Source: RHLJ01 sp965242845
GTDB taxonomy: Bacteria > Bacteroidota > Rhodothermia > Balneolales > Balneolaceae
DNA length: 64,000 nucleotides
NCBI GenBank assembly: GCA_965242845.1
Contig: CBDETC010000003.1
Location: 1,302,001-1,366,000, forward strand
Reading direction: 5' to 3'
Position numbers and translations under genes: made by a program. Positions 9,067-18,255 of the stretch are shown here, one piece after another (the stretch's first letter is position 1; every line of letters starts with the position of its first letter). The notes beneath the pieces were generated by a model. That model saw only the letters and a list, made by a program, of their open reading frames with translations, was not told the origin of the DNA and ran no database searches.

Positions 9067-10863
9067 ATGAGCGAATTGAAAACGAAGCAGGAAAACGGAG
9101 CCGAAAATATTAACTGGGATCTTTCTGATTTATATGCATCCAGTACCGACCCACAGCTGAGATTAGATAAGGAAAGTCTGCTGAAAGAGGCGGATGAATT
9201 CGCTGCCAAGTATAAAGGAAGAGTATCAGAGCTAGGTGTGAATGAATTTAAAGAAATGCTCCAGGACTATGAATCCTTGCAGGATAAGGGAGGAAAGATT
9301 GGTTCATTTGCCTATCTGCAATGGAGTACTGATACCACTAATTCAGACTATGGTAAGTTAGTTCAGGAATCGAATGAATTGGGAGCCGAGTTGAGCCAGA
9401 AGCTGGTTTTCCTGGAAGTAGAATGTCTTCAAATTTCGGAAGAGGATGCTCAAAAGTTGATTGATGCATCAGAATTGGAATTCTATAAACATTATTTAGA
9501 ATCTTCTCGCAGGTACAAAACGCATGTACTTAAAGAAGAGCAGGAGCAAATTTTATCTGCAAAATCAGTGACTGGGAGAAGTGCCTGGGTTCGCTTTTTT
9601 GATGAAACGCTTGGTAGAGCAAAATTCGAGTTAGATGGAGAAGAGTACTCGGAACAGGAGGTGCTGAGTAAGCTTCATGATAGTGATAGAGAACTTAGGG
9701 TCAGAGCTCATGCATCACTTAGCAAGAAATTTAATGAACTATCTCATCCGCTCACTTTTGTCTTTAATACCTTGCTGGCAGATAAATCTACAACGGATAA
9801 ACTTCGAAGCTACCCAAGCTGGATTACTTCCCGAAACCTTTCCAATGAGACAGATGATCAAACCGTAGATTCGCTTATATCATCAGTAACTTCTAAGTAC
9901 GAACTGGTTCAAAGATATTATCGGCTTAAAAAGAAGTTGTTAGGCCTTGAAGAGATGAGGGATTTTGACCGGTATGCCCCAATGATTAAGAATGAGTCGA
10001 CCATTACCTGGGAAGAAGCAAAGGATATGGTATTGGAGTCTTATTCAGATTTCCATCCTCAAATGGGGGAGATCGCCGGGCATTTCTTCCACAAAAACTG
10101 GATTGATGCGGCTATCAAACCAGGCAAAAGAGGAGGTGCGTATTCGGCAAGTACTGTTCCTTCGGTACATCCTTACGTGTTTATGAACTTTGACGGTAAA
10201 ATCAGGGATGTTCAGACTCTTGCTCATGAGCTAGGACATGGCGTACATCAATACCTGTCACGCCAACAGGGACCTTTGCAGGCAGGAACCCCATTGACGA
10301 CCGCTGAAACTGCTTCTGTATTTGGAGAAATGCTCGTTTTCCAAAAACTACTTGCTGGATTGAACACGCCAAAAGAAAAGCTCGCTCTTTTGATTGGTAA
10401 AATTGATGACACCATTGCTACTGTATTCAGGCAAATATCTATGAATCGTTTCGAGAATGCGATGCATACAGCCCGGAGAGAAGAAGGAGAATTAACTACA
10501 GAAAGATTTTCAGAGCTTTGGATGGAGCAGCAGCGCGCTTTATATGGTGACTCAGTTTCCCTAACCGAGGAATATGGAATTTGGTGGTGTTATATCCCTC
10601 ATTTTTTACACACTCCAGGTTATGTGTATGCTTATGCATTTGGGGAATTATTGGTACTCGCTTTGTACGAGGAGTACACTCAGCGGCCTGATGGTTTTGC
10701 TGACAAATACCTCGAGCTACTAGGTGCGGGAGGATCTGAATGGCCACACGATCTGGTGAGTAAAATGGGGCTTGATATCCGTGATTCTGCGTTCTGGGAC
10801 AATGGCTTAAAGGCTTTTGAGGCAATGATTATTGAAGCAGAAGCACTTAGCGAGGAGATTTAA
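9067..10863 (+). CDS. pepF: oligoendopeptidase F (M3B zinc peptidase)
   Basis: A 598-residue cytoplasmic metallopeptidase of the M3 family, which cleaves short peptides. The zinc-binding motif HELGH is at residues 387-391 (context LAHELGHGVHQ), followed by the third-ligand helix TAETASVFGEMLVF about 25 residues later, as expected for M3B. The N-terminal alpha-helical lobe and total length match PepF (about 600 residues). No signal peptide is present. The ATG at 9067 is 239 bases from the divergent kgd start, and the gene is probably monocistronic. Its physiological role is general peptide turnover; nothing in the context makes it more specific. Confidence 0.95.
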   Translation: MSELKTKQENGAENINWDLSDLYASSTDPQLRLDKESLLKEADEFAAKYKGRVSELGVNEFKEMLQDYESLQDKGGKIGSFAYLQWSTDTTNSDYGKLVQESNELGAELSQKLVFLEVECLQISEEDAQKLIDASELEFYKHYLESSRRYKTHVLKEEQEQILSAKSVTGRSAWVRFFDETLGRAKFELDGEEYSEQEVLSKLHDSDRELRVRAHASLSKKFNELSHPLTFVFNTLLADKSTTDKLRSYPSWITSRNLSNETDDQTVDSLISSVTSKYELVQRYYRLKKKLLGLEEMRDFDRYAPMIKNESTITWEEAKDMVLESYSDFHPQMGEIAGHFFHKNWIDAAIKPGKRGGAYSASTVPSVHPYVFMNFDGKIRDVQTLAHELGHGVHQYLSRQQGPLQAGTPLTTAETASVFGEMLVFQKLLAGLNTPKEKLALLIGKIDDTIATVFRQISMNRFENAMHTARREEGELTTERFSELWMEQQRALYGDSVSLTEEYGIWWCYIPHFLHTPGYVYAYAFGELLVLALYEEYTQRPDGFADKYLELLGAGGSEWPHDLVSKMGLDIRDSAFWDNGLKAFEAMIIEAEALSEEI

Positions 10864-10993
10864 AAGACATTGTAATATCTGCTTTGTATCTGCAAATTAG
10901 GACAATGATTTAAGGCTGGGCAATTTCAGTTAAAAAGTTCGATATTGACACGGATTTTTTGGGCTTTTAATTAAGGAGTTATTCATTTAGGAC

Positions 10994-12457
10994 ATGAGTC
11001 TAGACAGGCAAGAAAAAGCTTTACGGGAGTTTAAACAGATCATGGCAGATCTTGTGCATCTGTTGAGAACTTCTACCAGAGTTGAGCTCGCATACATGTG
11101 TTGGGTAAATCACACTCGACAGCAATTTGTGTGGGAAAGCAATAGCACCAACTTACCTAATGTGATGTTCCAGGATCGCTTGGCGTTCGAACAACATTTT
11201 CTGGATGATTACAAAGAGATCAAGGAAGTCACAAAACTCACTATCGGAGAAGACATCCCAAAGGGTAAACTTGCTCACTATTTTGATTTCGTTGCAGCCA
11301 AACATATGGTGTTGATCCCGTTCATAAATAAAGGAGAAACAGTTGCCATTACCGTGTTAGAAACGGAAAATGAGGTGAATCTGCAAACGATAAATGACCA
11401 GGTGTTTGCCTATAACAATGCTCTTGTAAATGTGCTGGATACCTATCTCGAAATTGTAGATTTACATGAGCAACAAAAAGAGTGGGAAGAATACGAAGAG
11501 TCTCTTGCAGCTCTTGATTATCGCTTACATCGGGTGGATTTGCTGAACAAAATGCTTGATGAAATGCAGCTTTATCTGCCAAATGGTGGAGCTTGCTTAA
11601 TCTGTCCTGGGATGGAGACATGGAATCTTGTGCTCTCCTCAAAATTTGCTAAAAGCTCTCCCTTGCTTGGATTAGAAATGGAGAATAAGAGTGTAGCATA
11701 TGAGGCTATTGAAAAAGGATCTCCGGTGTTCAATATGCACTTTAACAATAATCCTAAGTTGATATCCAGCAAAGAAAAGAGAACGGAAGGAGCTAGTCTC
11801 GCTATTCCAATTATGATTCATGATCGCAGACAGGCTGTGATAGTTACTTATGATTCTGATCCTCTTACTTACAAAGAATCTACCAAGCATAAATTAATCA
11901 ACCTTGCCCGGATAGCGGCACTTTCCATTCAATCTGTAGGGAAGAAGTCAGGAATGGCGGAAGAACTATTTACCCAGAACTTTGGCGCTTATATGACAGA
12001 GTTATGGGAGGCAAGTTTAGGAAACGAACTCCAAAAGATTCGCTCTGGTAAGAGCAAACATACCTGGTTTGGATTGGTTTCTCCCCACGAGCTGTCATCA
12101 ATTCGAACAAAGTACCGGCTTGAGGATCTGATTAAAATTCAGAAAGACTTTGTTTCTTTTCTAAATCCTACCAGGCATGATATTCCTGGATTTATCGGTT
12201 ATAATTCTGATTATGTATATGGATTTGTTATCCAAAGTGACTCAGAAGATGCTGTTAATACCTGGATGGAATCGGTAAAAACTAAACTTGCCCATGGACT
12301 TAAACTCTCCAATGGCGAAACACTGGATGTTTCGTTTAAAGCAGGATTTACGAAGTTAGTAGCCGAAGACGCTAACTCTTACCAAGTACTCACCAAAGCA
12401 AAGAAAGCGCTTAGTGAAGTAGTCAGAAATGAAGAGCTGGAGCTCTTCGAAGCCTGA
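10994..12457 (+). CDS. GAF-like protein of unknown function, coupled to deoB
   Basis: A soluble 487-residue protein that I cannot assign to a named family. Residues about 15-150 and 190-320 each have the alternating beta/alpha pattern of GAF sensor domains (for example HMVLIPFINKGETVAITVLE). A charged helical linker (EIVDLHEQQKEWEEYEE) lies between them. The C-terminal third (about 350-480) has a spacing reminiscent of a GGDEF fold but no GG(D/E)EF motif, so if related it is catalytically dead. The stop codon overlaps the deoB start (TGATG at 12455-12459), which suggests translational coupling and an operon with deoB. A signalling or sensory role is inference only. Confidence 0.65.
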   Translation: MSLDRQEKALREFKQIMADLVHLLRTSTRVELAYMCWVNHTRQQFVWESNSTNLPNVMFQDRLAFEQHFLDDYKEIKEVTKLTIGEDIPKGKLAHYFDFVAAKHMVLIPFINKGETVAITVLETENEVNLQTINDQVFAYNNALVNVLDTYLEIVDLHEQQKEWEEYEESLAALDYRLHRVDLLNKMLDEMQLYLPNGGACLICPGMETWNLVLSSKFAKSSPLLGLEMENKSVAYEAIEKGSPVFNMHFNNNPKLISSKEKRTEGASLAIPIMIHDRRQAVIVTYDSDPLTYKESTKHKLINLARIAALSIQSVGKKSGMAEELFTQNFGAYMTELWEASLGNELQKIRSGKSKHTWFGLVSPHELSSIRTKYRLEDLIKIQKDFVSFLNPTRHDIPGFIGYNSDYVYGFVIQSDSEDAVNTWMESVKTKLAHGLKLSNGETLDVSFKAGFTKLVAEDANSYQVLTKAKKALSEVVRNEELELFEA

Positions 12458-13626
12458 TGGGCAATTGTTACCTCATAATTATTGATGGGCTTGGAGTAGG
12501 AGCCCAGGAAGATGCACATCTTTATAATGATGAGGGTATGAATACTTTAGGGAATGTTTCTGAGCACACCCGAGTGCAGCTTCCCAATCTCTCTAAAATG
12601 GGAATTGGTAATATCATCCCTCTGGCTTCAGTTCCAAGAGAAGAAAACCCAAGCGCTGCCTATGGGAAAATGCGGGAAGTATCAGGAGGGAAGGATTCTA
12701 CAACCGGGCATTGGGAAATTGCCGGAGTTCAACTGGAAAAGCCTTTCCCTACTTATCCTAAAGGATTTCCAGAAGAGGTCTTAAAAGCATTTTGTGATGG
12801 AATAGGAGTTGAGAAAGTATTGTGCAATTTGCCTTATTCCGGCACTGATGTCATACGTGATTACGGGGAAGAACATTTAGCAACGGGATTCCCAATCGTG
12901 TACACTTCAGCGGATAGTGTTTTTCAGGTAGCTGCTCATGAAGATGTAACACCTGTATCAAAATTATATGAATGGTGTGAGTTTGCCCGAGAGAAGGTTT
13001 GTGTTGGCGAACATGAAGTAGGGCGGGTGATTGCACGACCTTTTACAGGGAATCCCGGCGCTTTCGAACGGATATCTGATCAGCGCCACGATTTCTCTGC
13101 GATTCCTCCTGAGAATAACATTGTTCAAAACTTGTTTGATACCGGTATTGAGACCTATTCTATTGGTAAAGTAATTGATCTTTTTGCTGAGAAAGGGTTC
13201 TCTAAGTTTGAAAAAACCAAGAATAATGCAGAGGGGATAGAAGTGCTCTTGAGAGTGATGAATGAGGTGACCGATACCTTTGTATTCATTAACCTGATAG
13301 ATACTGATCAGTTATTTGGCCATCGCCTCGATCCTGAAGGCTATGCAGGAAGCTTACAGGAATTTGATAAGGCTTTACCTGAGATTTTAGCGAAAGTGAA
13401 GGAAGATGATCTTTTAATTATTACTGGTGACCATGGTAACGATCCATGTTCAACAAGTACCGACCATTCCCGTGAATTCGTCCCTGTATTGGTATATCCC
13501 AAAGAAAACGCTGAAAAAGAAAACCTGGGAACAAGAGAGACCTTTGCAGATGTGGCGGTATCTATAAGCTCCTATTTCAATATTGGAAAGGAATTTCTCG
13601 GACGTTCTTTTTTCAAAAAGAATTAA
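12457..13626 (+). CDS. deoB: phosphopentomutase
   Basis: A 389-residue alkaline-phosphatase-superfamily mutase that interconverts ribose (or deoxyribose) 1-phosphate and 5-phosphate in nucleoside salvage. Visible hallmarks are the N-terminal metal-binding IIIDGLGVG (Asp10), GGKDSTTGHWE around residues 78-87 with the phosphorylated Thr, and the C-terminal metal cluster TGDHGNDP followed by STDHSREFVPVLVY. The length fits DeoB (about 390-407). The start codon overlaps the stop of the preceding gene by one base. A divergence from enteric operons is the absence of deoA, deoC and deoD neighbours. Confidence 0.95.
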   Translation: MGNCYLIIIDGLGVGAQEDAHLYNDEGMNTLGNVSEHTRVQLPNLSKMGIGNIIPLASVPREENPSAAYGKMREVSGGKDSTTGHWEIAGVQLEKPFPTYPKGFPEEVLKAFCDGIGVEKVLCNLPYSGTDVIRDYGEEHLATGFPIVYTSADSVFQVAAHEDVTPVSKLYEWCEFAREKVCVGEHEVGRVIARPFTGNPGAFERISDQRHDFSAIPPENNIVQNLFDTGIETYSIGKVIDLFAEKGFSKFEKTKNNAEGIEVLLRVMNEVTDTFVFINLIDTDQLFGHRLDPEGYAGSLQEFDKALPEILAKVKEDDLLIITGDHGNDPCSTSTDHSREFVPVLVYPKENAEKENLGTRETFADVAVSISSYFNIGKEFLGRSFFKKN

Positions 13627-13659
13627 TATTGATACAAGGAAATTTAAAATATTGAATTC

Positions 13660-13677
13660 GCAAATTCGTATATTTGC
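13660..13677 (+). promoter_or_regulatory. candidate promoter minus-7 element with overlapping inverted repeat, upstream of sigA
   Basis: The sequence TATATTTG (13669-13676) matches the Bacteroidota minus-7 consensus TAnnTTTG. It sits within a 6-bp inverted repeat GCAAAT-N6-ATTTGC (13660-13677), which could be an operator. A TTG at 13652-13654 is somewhat too close for a normal minus-33 element, so the promoter call is tentative. It would leave a leader of about 120 bases before the GTG at 13803. Confidence 0.35.
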
Positions 13678-13802
13678 AAGTTAATGGATTCAAAAAGAGT
13701 GCAGACGCGCGAAGCTTCGAATACAGGTTGCAACCGTTCAGCTTAACTATACCATACCTGCATATCTTTACCCTATAAAATTTTTCACCAAATAACTTAA
13801 TT

Positions 13803-14657
13803 GTGGCAAAAAGTTCAGGAATTTCGACTCGTGAATCGGAATCGCTAGATCGGTACCTTCATGAGATAGGTAAAGAGAAATTGATTACACCAGATGATGA
13901 AGTACGTCTGGCGAAAGAAATCCAAAAAGGAAGTCAGAGAGCACTTGAAGATTTAACTAAAGCAAACCTTCGTTTTGTGGTATCTGTAGCAAAACAGTAC
14001 CAGAATCAAGGCCTTTCCCTGGGTGATTTGATTAATGAAGGGAACCTCGGTTTGATTAAAGCAGCTAAGCGTTTTGATGAGACTCGTGGATTCAAGTTTA
14101 TTTCTTATGCGGTATGGTGGATTCGTCAGTCTATTCTTCAGGCACTCGCTGAGCAAAGTAGGATTGTACGACTTCCTTTGAACAGGGTAGGTGCTCTTAA
14201 CAAAATCGGTAAAGAGCTTTCTAAACTGGAGCAGGAATACGAACGACTTCCTTCAGCTCATGAATTGGCGGAAAGCCTCGAAATGACAGTAGGCGAAGTA
14301 GCTGATACCCTTAAAATCTCCGGAAGACACCTTTCAATGGATGCTCCTTTCGCTCAGGGCGAGGATAACCGTCTTCTTGATGTACTTGAGAACGAAGAGA
14401 TTCCAAACCCGGATTTCGAATTGATGGGTGAGTCGCTCAAGGTTGAAATTGAGCGTGCTCTGTCAAAGCTTACTAAACGTGAGGCAGAAGTAATTAGATT
14501 GTACTTCGGTATTGGACGTGAGCACTCTCTTACCCTGGAGGAAATAGGAGAACGGTTTGATCTTACTCGTGAAAGAGTACGTCAGATTAAAGAAAAGGCA
14601 CTAAGAAAGCTTCGTCATCACAACCGAAGCGCAGCACTAAGAGTGTATTTAGGATAA
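13803..14657 (+). CDS. rpoD: primary RNA polymerase sigma factor, short RpoD/SigA type
   Basis: A 284-residue sigma-70 factor of the compact form used as the housekeeping sigma in Bacteroidota. Region 1.2 is visible as SLDRYLHEIGKEKLITPDDEV (residues about 13-33, split here only for description). Region 2 has DLINEGNLGLIKAAKRF and the minus-7 recognition/melting helix FISYAVWWIRQSI. Region 3 is around 160-200. Region 4 has the helix-turn-helix LTLEEIGERFDLTRERVRQI and the terminal KALRKLRH. Region 1.1 is absent. The start is GTG at 13803 and gives an N-terminus aligned with other members. It reads the TAnnTTTG-type promoters of this group. A terminator follows directly. Confidence 0.95.
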   Translation: MAKSSGISTRESESLDRYLHEIGKEKLITPDDEVRLAKEIQKGSQRALEDLTKANLRFVVSVAKQYQNQGLSLGDLINEGNLGLIKAAKRFDETRGFKFISYAVWWIRQSILQALAEQSRIVRLPLNRVGALNKIGKELSKLEQEYERLPSAHELAESLEMTVGEVADTLKISGRHLSMDAPFAQGEDNRLLDVLENEEIPNPDFELMGESLKVEIERALSKLTKREAEVIRLYFGIGREHSLTLEEIGERFDLTRERVRQIKEKALRKLRHHNRSAALRVYLG

Positions 14658-14679
14658 TCCTGATTCTCTATGAAATTAA

Positions 14680-14712
14680 AGCTCCCACGCTTCTGCAAGG
14701 GGGCTTTTTTTA
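14680..14712 (+). terminator. intrinsic terminator of the sigma factor gene
   Basis: A stem AGCTCCC / GGGGGCT (14681-14687 with 14700-14706, one G-U pair) is followed by a run of T (14707-14711), 24 bases past the stop codon. Confidence 0.75.
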
Positions 14713-14751
14713 TATAAGAAGTATTGGTCGGCTAGTAGATAATGAAGTACG

Positions 14752-14837
14752 GTCATTCCTGCGGATGCAGGAATCTGGATTGTAGATAAGTAGCTAGCCT
14801 CACTAAAGATCCAGATTCCCACCTTCGTGGGAATGAC
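14752..14837. repeat. REP-like cruciform element
   Basis: Two arms, 14752-14780 and 14808-14837, are inverted copies of each other: the outer ends GTCATTCC and GGAATGAC and the inner ends ATCTGGAT and ATCCAGAT pair. Each arm is also a hairpin by itself (ATTCCTGC..GCAGGAAT and ATTCCCAC..GTGGGAAT). This nested arrangement is typical of REP/BIME or small MITE-like repeats that occur in many intergenic sites. It lies between the convergent sigma factor and oxidoreductase genes. No second copy is seen in this window. Confidence 0.7.
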
Positions 14838-14858
14838 AATATAACTATATCGGTCTAT

Positions 14859-15965
14859 CTAGAGCTTAATCCACTCTCCGTCTTTTTGAGAAGATTCCAT
14901 AATGGCCTGTACTATCCGGATATCTTTTAGCCCATCTTCACCAGGAACTATTGGATTTTTACTTTCTTTGATTGCAAGGGCATCATTATCCATCTGTCGG
15001 GCTTGCTGATGTCCAGGATCAGCGGGTAACTGAATCCCGTCACTGGTTTGTCCACGTACTCCTGAGTAACTTTGAAAAGGCCGGAGCTGATACCATCCCC
15101 GAGAACAAGTTACATCCAGGTAGTTACTGGATTTACCAAATGCGGTTTCGCCTCTTACGAAGAGTCCATTTGAGAACTCCATCTCAAATTCTGAAAACTC
15201 ATCTACTTCATTATACATCTCAGTTCGGTCCGACCATTGCCGTCCCCGAACCTTGATTGGGTCCATTTGGGCAGCATATCTGGCAGCATTTATCGGATAT
15301 ACTCCCATATCATACAGCGCTCCACCTCCTAAGTCTTTACTTCGGCGCCAGTTTCCATCTGCATGGCGTCCACTGTAGCCCGCACCGGTTTTGATATCCT
15401 TGATATCCCCATATGTCTTTTGGCGCGCATATTCTATGATCTGCTGGTTATTTGGTTCATGCTGTAAACGATACCCGATTGTAAGCTGAACCTTACTCTT
15501 AGTAGCCGCATCAATAATAGCCTGGCATTCCTCAACGGTTTTAGCCATCGGCTTTTCGCACCAAACATGTTTCCCTGCTTCAGCACCAACAATGGCATAT
15601 TTGGCATGTAGTCCAGTAGGAAGTACAATGTAAATGATGTCAATATCATCATTATTGGCTACCTGATGCATATTTTCATAGTTGTAGACGTTAGCATCAG
15701 GGATATTGTATCGTTCCTGCCAGGTGGGAATTTTGCTTGGTGTTCCTGTAACGATGCCTCTTAGTTCACAATGCTCGGTGAGTTGTAATCCTGGCGCAAG
15801 TCTTCCGTTGCTGTATCTCCCTAAGCCCACGAGGGCAACTCCAAGTTTGTCTTTCTTTTTAGAAAAAATGATGTTGGGGAATCCGATGGTGGACAGAGCA
15901 GAAATGCCTGTAAATAAAGCACCGGTTTTTTTGACAAAATCTTTTCTTGAGATCGCTTTTTTCAT
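14859..15965 (-). CDS. exported Gfo/Idh/MocA-family oxidoreductase
   Basis: A 368-residue NAD(P)-dependent sugar-type oxidoreductase. The N-terminus (ISRKDFVKKTGALFTG) is a Tat-like leader with RK in place of RR. Mature sequence starts near residue 36, with a Rossmann motif GVALVGLGRYSNG. The family's catalytic-lysine motif is VWCEKPMAK (near residue 137), followed by the glucose-fructose-oxidoreductase signature GGGALYDMGVYPIN. Tat export suits these enzymes because they fold with a tightly bound nucleotide cofactor. The substrate cannot be read from sequence. The gene stands alone, convergent with the sigma factor gene. Confidence 0.88.
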   Translation of the reverse strand: MKKAISRKDFVKKTGALFTGISALSTIGFPNIIFSKKKDKLGVALVGLGRYSNGRLAPGLQLTEHCELRGIVTGTPSKIPTWQERYNIPDANVYNYENMHQVANNDDIDIIYIVLPTGLHAKYAIVGAEAGKHVWCEKPMAKTVEECQAIIDAATKSKVQLTIGYRLQHEPNNQQIIEYARQKTYGDIKDIKTGAGYSGRHADGNWRRSKDLGGGALYDMGVYPINAARYAAQMDPIKVRGRQWSDRTEMYNEVDEFSEFEMEFSNGLFVRGETAFGKSSNYLDVTCSRGWYQLRPFQSYSGVRGQTSDGIQLPADPGHQQARQMDNDALAIKESKNPIVPGEDGLKDIRIVQAIMESSQKDGEWIKL

Positions 15966-16038
15966 GATGAAGAGCTGGAGTGAGTAAACATTTGAAGATT
16001 AAAAAGGAGGAGCAAAGTTGTTGAAAAAAGATGAAATA

Positions 16039-17151
16039 CTAGGTCATATCTGATGCAGAAACGAATACGGGTTTATTTAGTAAGTCATTTTTCTGTTGTT
16101 CATCAAAGCCTATAAATCTCATCATTACTTCAGCAGTTACTTCTTTTCTTATTGAGTTTAGAAATCCCAGGTTATTCGATTTTTTAAATAGCTGAGTGAT
16201 ATCTGCTTCAGTATCACACCAAATCATTCCTGTATGGATATTGTGTATAGAACAGCAGTGCTCCATGACTTCAAATAGCAGGTCAATATCTCCTAATGAA
16301 GTCCAGGCATAATCGAAAGCCAAAAAGCTGAACTGCTTCGGGCTAAATAACCTACTTGTCAGAGGTAGATATGGAAGTACTTTTTGCATGAGAAAACCAC
16401 TAAAACCTGGTACCTCAATTAATTCCCAATGAACAGGTTTACATCTAACCCCGGCTACTATTTGCCCATTTTGTTCTAGTACAAAATAGTTATCAGTATT
16501 AGAAAGTGGATCATCAAAATAGAAGGCATGGTCAGAGTAATGCTGACTGAGTATTTCTTTGAGTCCGCTAAGTTCTGATTCCTGGATTTCCCTGCATTTG
16601 CTTGATGTTTTCGGGAAGAACCTGCTAAAAAATATGGTCGATAATCTTCGTTGAGGATAGAACCCCATAGTAATGCATAGCTCCTTTGAATTGTAGTTCT
16701 CAGATTCGACAAAAGCGTAGAATACCCCTTGCTGATTTTCATTTAACAATGGGGATTCAAAATGACCAGTGATTTCTGCTCCAATTTTTTGTTTAAGCGA
16801 GGTCCCAATTCGTTTTCTCTTTTTTGTGGAAGAACTTGTTGGCTTGCTCTTATTTGTGAATGGATTATTTATGGAGAGGTAGCGGATATACAGGCTGTTC
16901 ATCACATTGCTGATACCCGAAGTTTTTCTGGAAACGACTCCTGTAGTGCCTAATAGCCGATCTCCTTTCTTCACCTGAACAAACTCCAGGTTCTTTTGGG
17001 CTTTCATTCCATCAACAATGTGCTTTTGTCGGTAACGGACTTTACCTTTTGTGCCAAAGATCGTTTGCTCTAATAATTTTGTTACCTCAGGCGAAATGCC
17101 TTTTTGCGTCGTTACGTGTAAAGTTGATTTCGAAGAAGTGTCTTCGTGCAT
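16039..17151 (-). CDS. unknown protein, possibly GNAT-related
   Basis: A 370-residue soluble protein without signal peptide or membrane segment. The pattern of strands and helices, with phrases such as KGDRLLGTTGVV, EQNGQIVAGVRCK and a conserved-looking Cys/Trp/His-rich C-terminal half (HCCSIHNIHTGMIWCD), resembles a divergent tandem GNAT acetyltransferase. No clean acetyl-CoA loop (Q/RxxGxG/A) is present, so activity is doubtful. It is transcribed divergently from the kinase at 17209, with only 57 bases between. I do not recognise the family with confidence. Confidence 0.5.
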   Translation of the reverse strand: MHEDTSSKSTLHVTTQKGISPEVTKLLEQTIFGTKGKVRYRQKHIVDGMKAQKNLEFVQVKKGDRLLGTTGVVSRKTSGISNVMNSLYIRYLSINNPFTNKSKPTSSSTKKRKRIGTSLKQKIGAEITGHFESPLLNENQQGVFYAFVESENYNSKELCITMGFYPQRRLSTIFFSRFFPKTSSKCREIQESELSGLKEILSQHYSDHAFYFDDPLSNTDNYFVLEQNGQIVAGVRCKPVHWELIEVPGFSGFLMQKVLPYLPLTSRLFSPKQFSFLAFDYAWTSLGDIDLLFEVMEHCCSIHNIHTGMIWCDTEADITQLFKKSNNLGFLNSIRKEVTAEVMMRFIGFDEQQKNDLLNKPVFVSASDMT

Positions 17152-17208
17152 CTGGTATTAGAATAATTCAGAGTTTTGCGAAGATAGAAAGTATTAAATA
17201 AGACAAAA

Positions 17209-18255
17209 GTGATAATTACCGAGAATAAAGAAATGGAGGCTAAATTTAGGGCCAGCTTCCAGGATGGTTTTTTCCTATGCAAGGAATTGAAGGCAGAAAC
17301 TGAACACTATTTAAAACTTCAGGGCTGGATACCTTCTACAGATTCGTTGCTCTCCTTAAGTATTCCGGGCGAGGGAAATATGAATTATGTGCTTAGAGCA
17401 GAATTCATTAATTCTGAATCCCTGATTCTTAAACAGGCCCGACCATGGGTTGAAAAGTATCCTCAATTCGATGCACCAACTGAACGAGGAAGGGTAGAGA
17501 AGCAATTTTTAGAAGTGGCGTCCTCATATGATGAGTTAAGTCCTTATGTGCCCACATTGATTGGGTATGACCCTGGGAGTAATATACTTGTTCAGGAAGA
17601 TCTTAAAGACGCCCATGACCTGATGCATATTTATTCTGAAGGGAAATCTATCTCCGAACAAGAAATCGATCAGGCTATTGGTTTTGCAAACCGCTTATCA
17701 GCTATTGAATTTGATGGTGAATACCCAGGAAACCTCGAAATGAGAAAACTCAACCATCAACATATTTTTGATTTGCCTTTTCAGATCGATAATGGTTTTG
17801 AACTGGATTTTATTCAACCTGGACTAGAGGAATTGTCACAACCATTAAAGTTGGATGAAGAGCTCAAGAAAAAAGTACATGCTTTAGGAGAGGCTTACCT
17901 GGGGCAGGGTAAGTACCTTCTTCATGGTGATTTGTATCCGGGAAGCATACTTACTTCTTCATCAAACTTATATGTAATTGATCCCGAGTTTTCCTTTGTT
18001 GGCCCAGCAGAGTGGGATATAGCTGTATTTGTTGCACATCTGATTCTGGCTAAAACGGAACCTGATCTGATTAATGGAGCAATCGACAACTATGCAAAGC
18101 CCCAGGGATTTAACACACTACGGTTTTGTGGGTTTATTGGTGTTGAAATAATTCGGAGATTAATAGGGATAGCACAGCTACCTTTATCTTTAACTCTTGA
18201 AGAAAAAGAAGGGCTGTTAACTGATGCTTCCATTTTGATAAATCGTGGGTTTTAA
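17209..18255 (+). CDS. APH-fold phosphotransferase (methylthioribose-kinase-like)
   Basis: A 348-residue small-molecule kinase of the aminoglycoside-phosphotransferase/choline-kinase fold. The catalytic loop is LLHGDLYPGSIL and the metal motif is VIDPEFSFVGPAEWDIA. In both motifs the wording is close to methylthioribose kinase (MtnK). An N-terminal nucleotide-binding part contains NYVLRAEF, ESLILKQARPW and VQEDL. The start is GTG at 17209 as the longest frame; ATG at 17233 (MEAKFRASF) is an equally good choice. Its stop directly abuts the next gene's ATG (TAAATG), so the two are likely cotranscribed. No mtnA or other methionine-salvage gene is adjacent, so MtnK identity is not claimed. Confidence 0.78.
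   Translation: MIITENKEMEAKFRASFQDGFFLCKELKAETEHYLKLQGWIPSTDSLLSLSIPGEGNMNYVLRAEFINSESLILKQARPWVEKYPQFDAPTERGRVEKQFLEVASSYDELSPYVPTLIGYDPGSNILVQEDLKDAHDLMHIYSEGKSISEQEIDQAIGFANRLSAIEFDGEYPGNLEMRKLNHQHIFDLPFQIDNGFELDFIQPGLEELSQPLKLDEELKKKVHALGEAYLGQGKYLLHGDLYPGSILTSSSNLYVIDPEFSFVGPAEWDIAVFVAHLILAKTEPDLINGAIDNYAKPQGFNTLRFCGFIGVEIIRRLIGIAQLPLSLTLEEKEGLLTDASILINRGF

Noticed and set aside
10496..10825. 109-residue frame antisense to pepF
   Set aside because: Lies wholly within a well-supported gene, with no domain pattern.
14752..14837. Insertion sequence remnant
   Set aside because: No transposase coding or target-site duplication; structure fits a REP-like element better.
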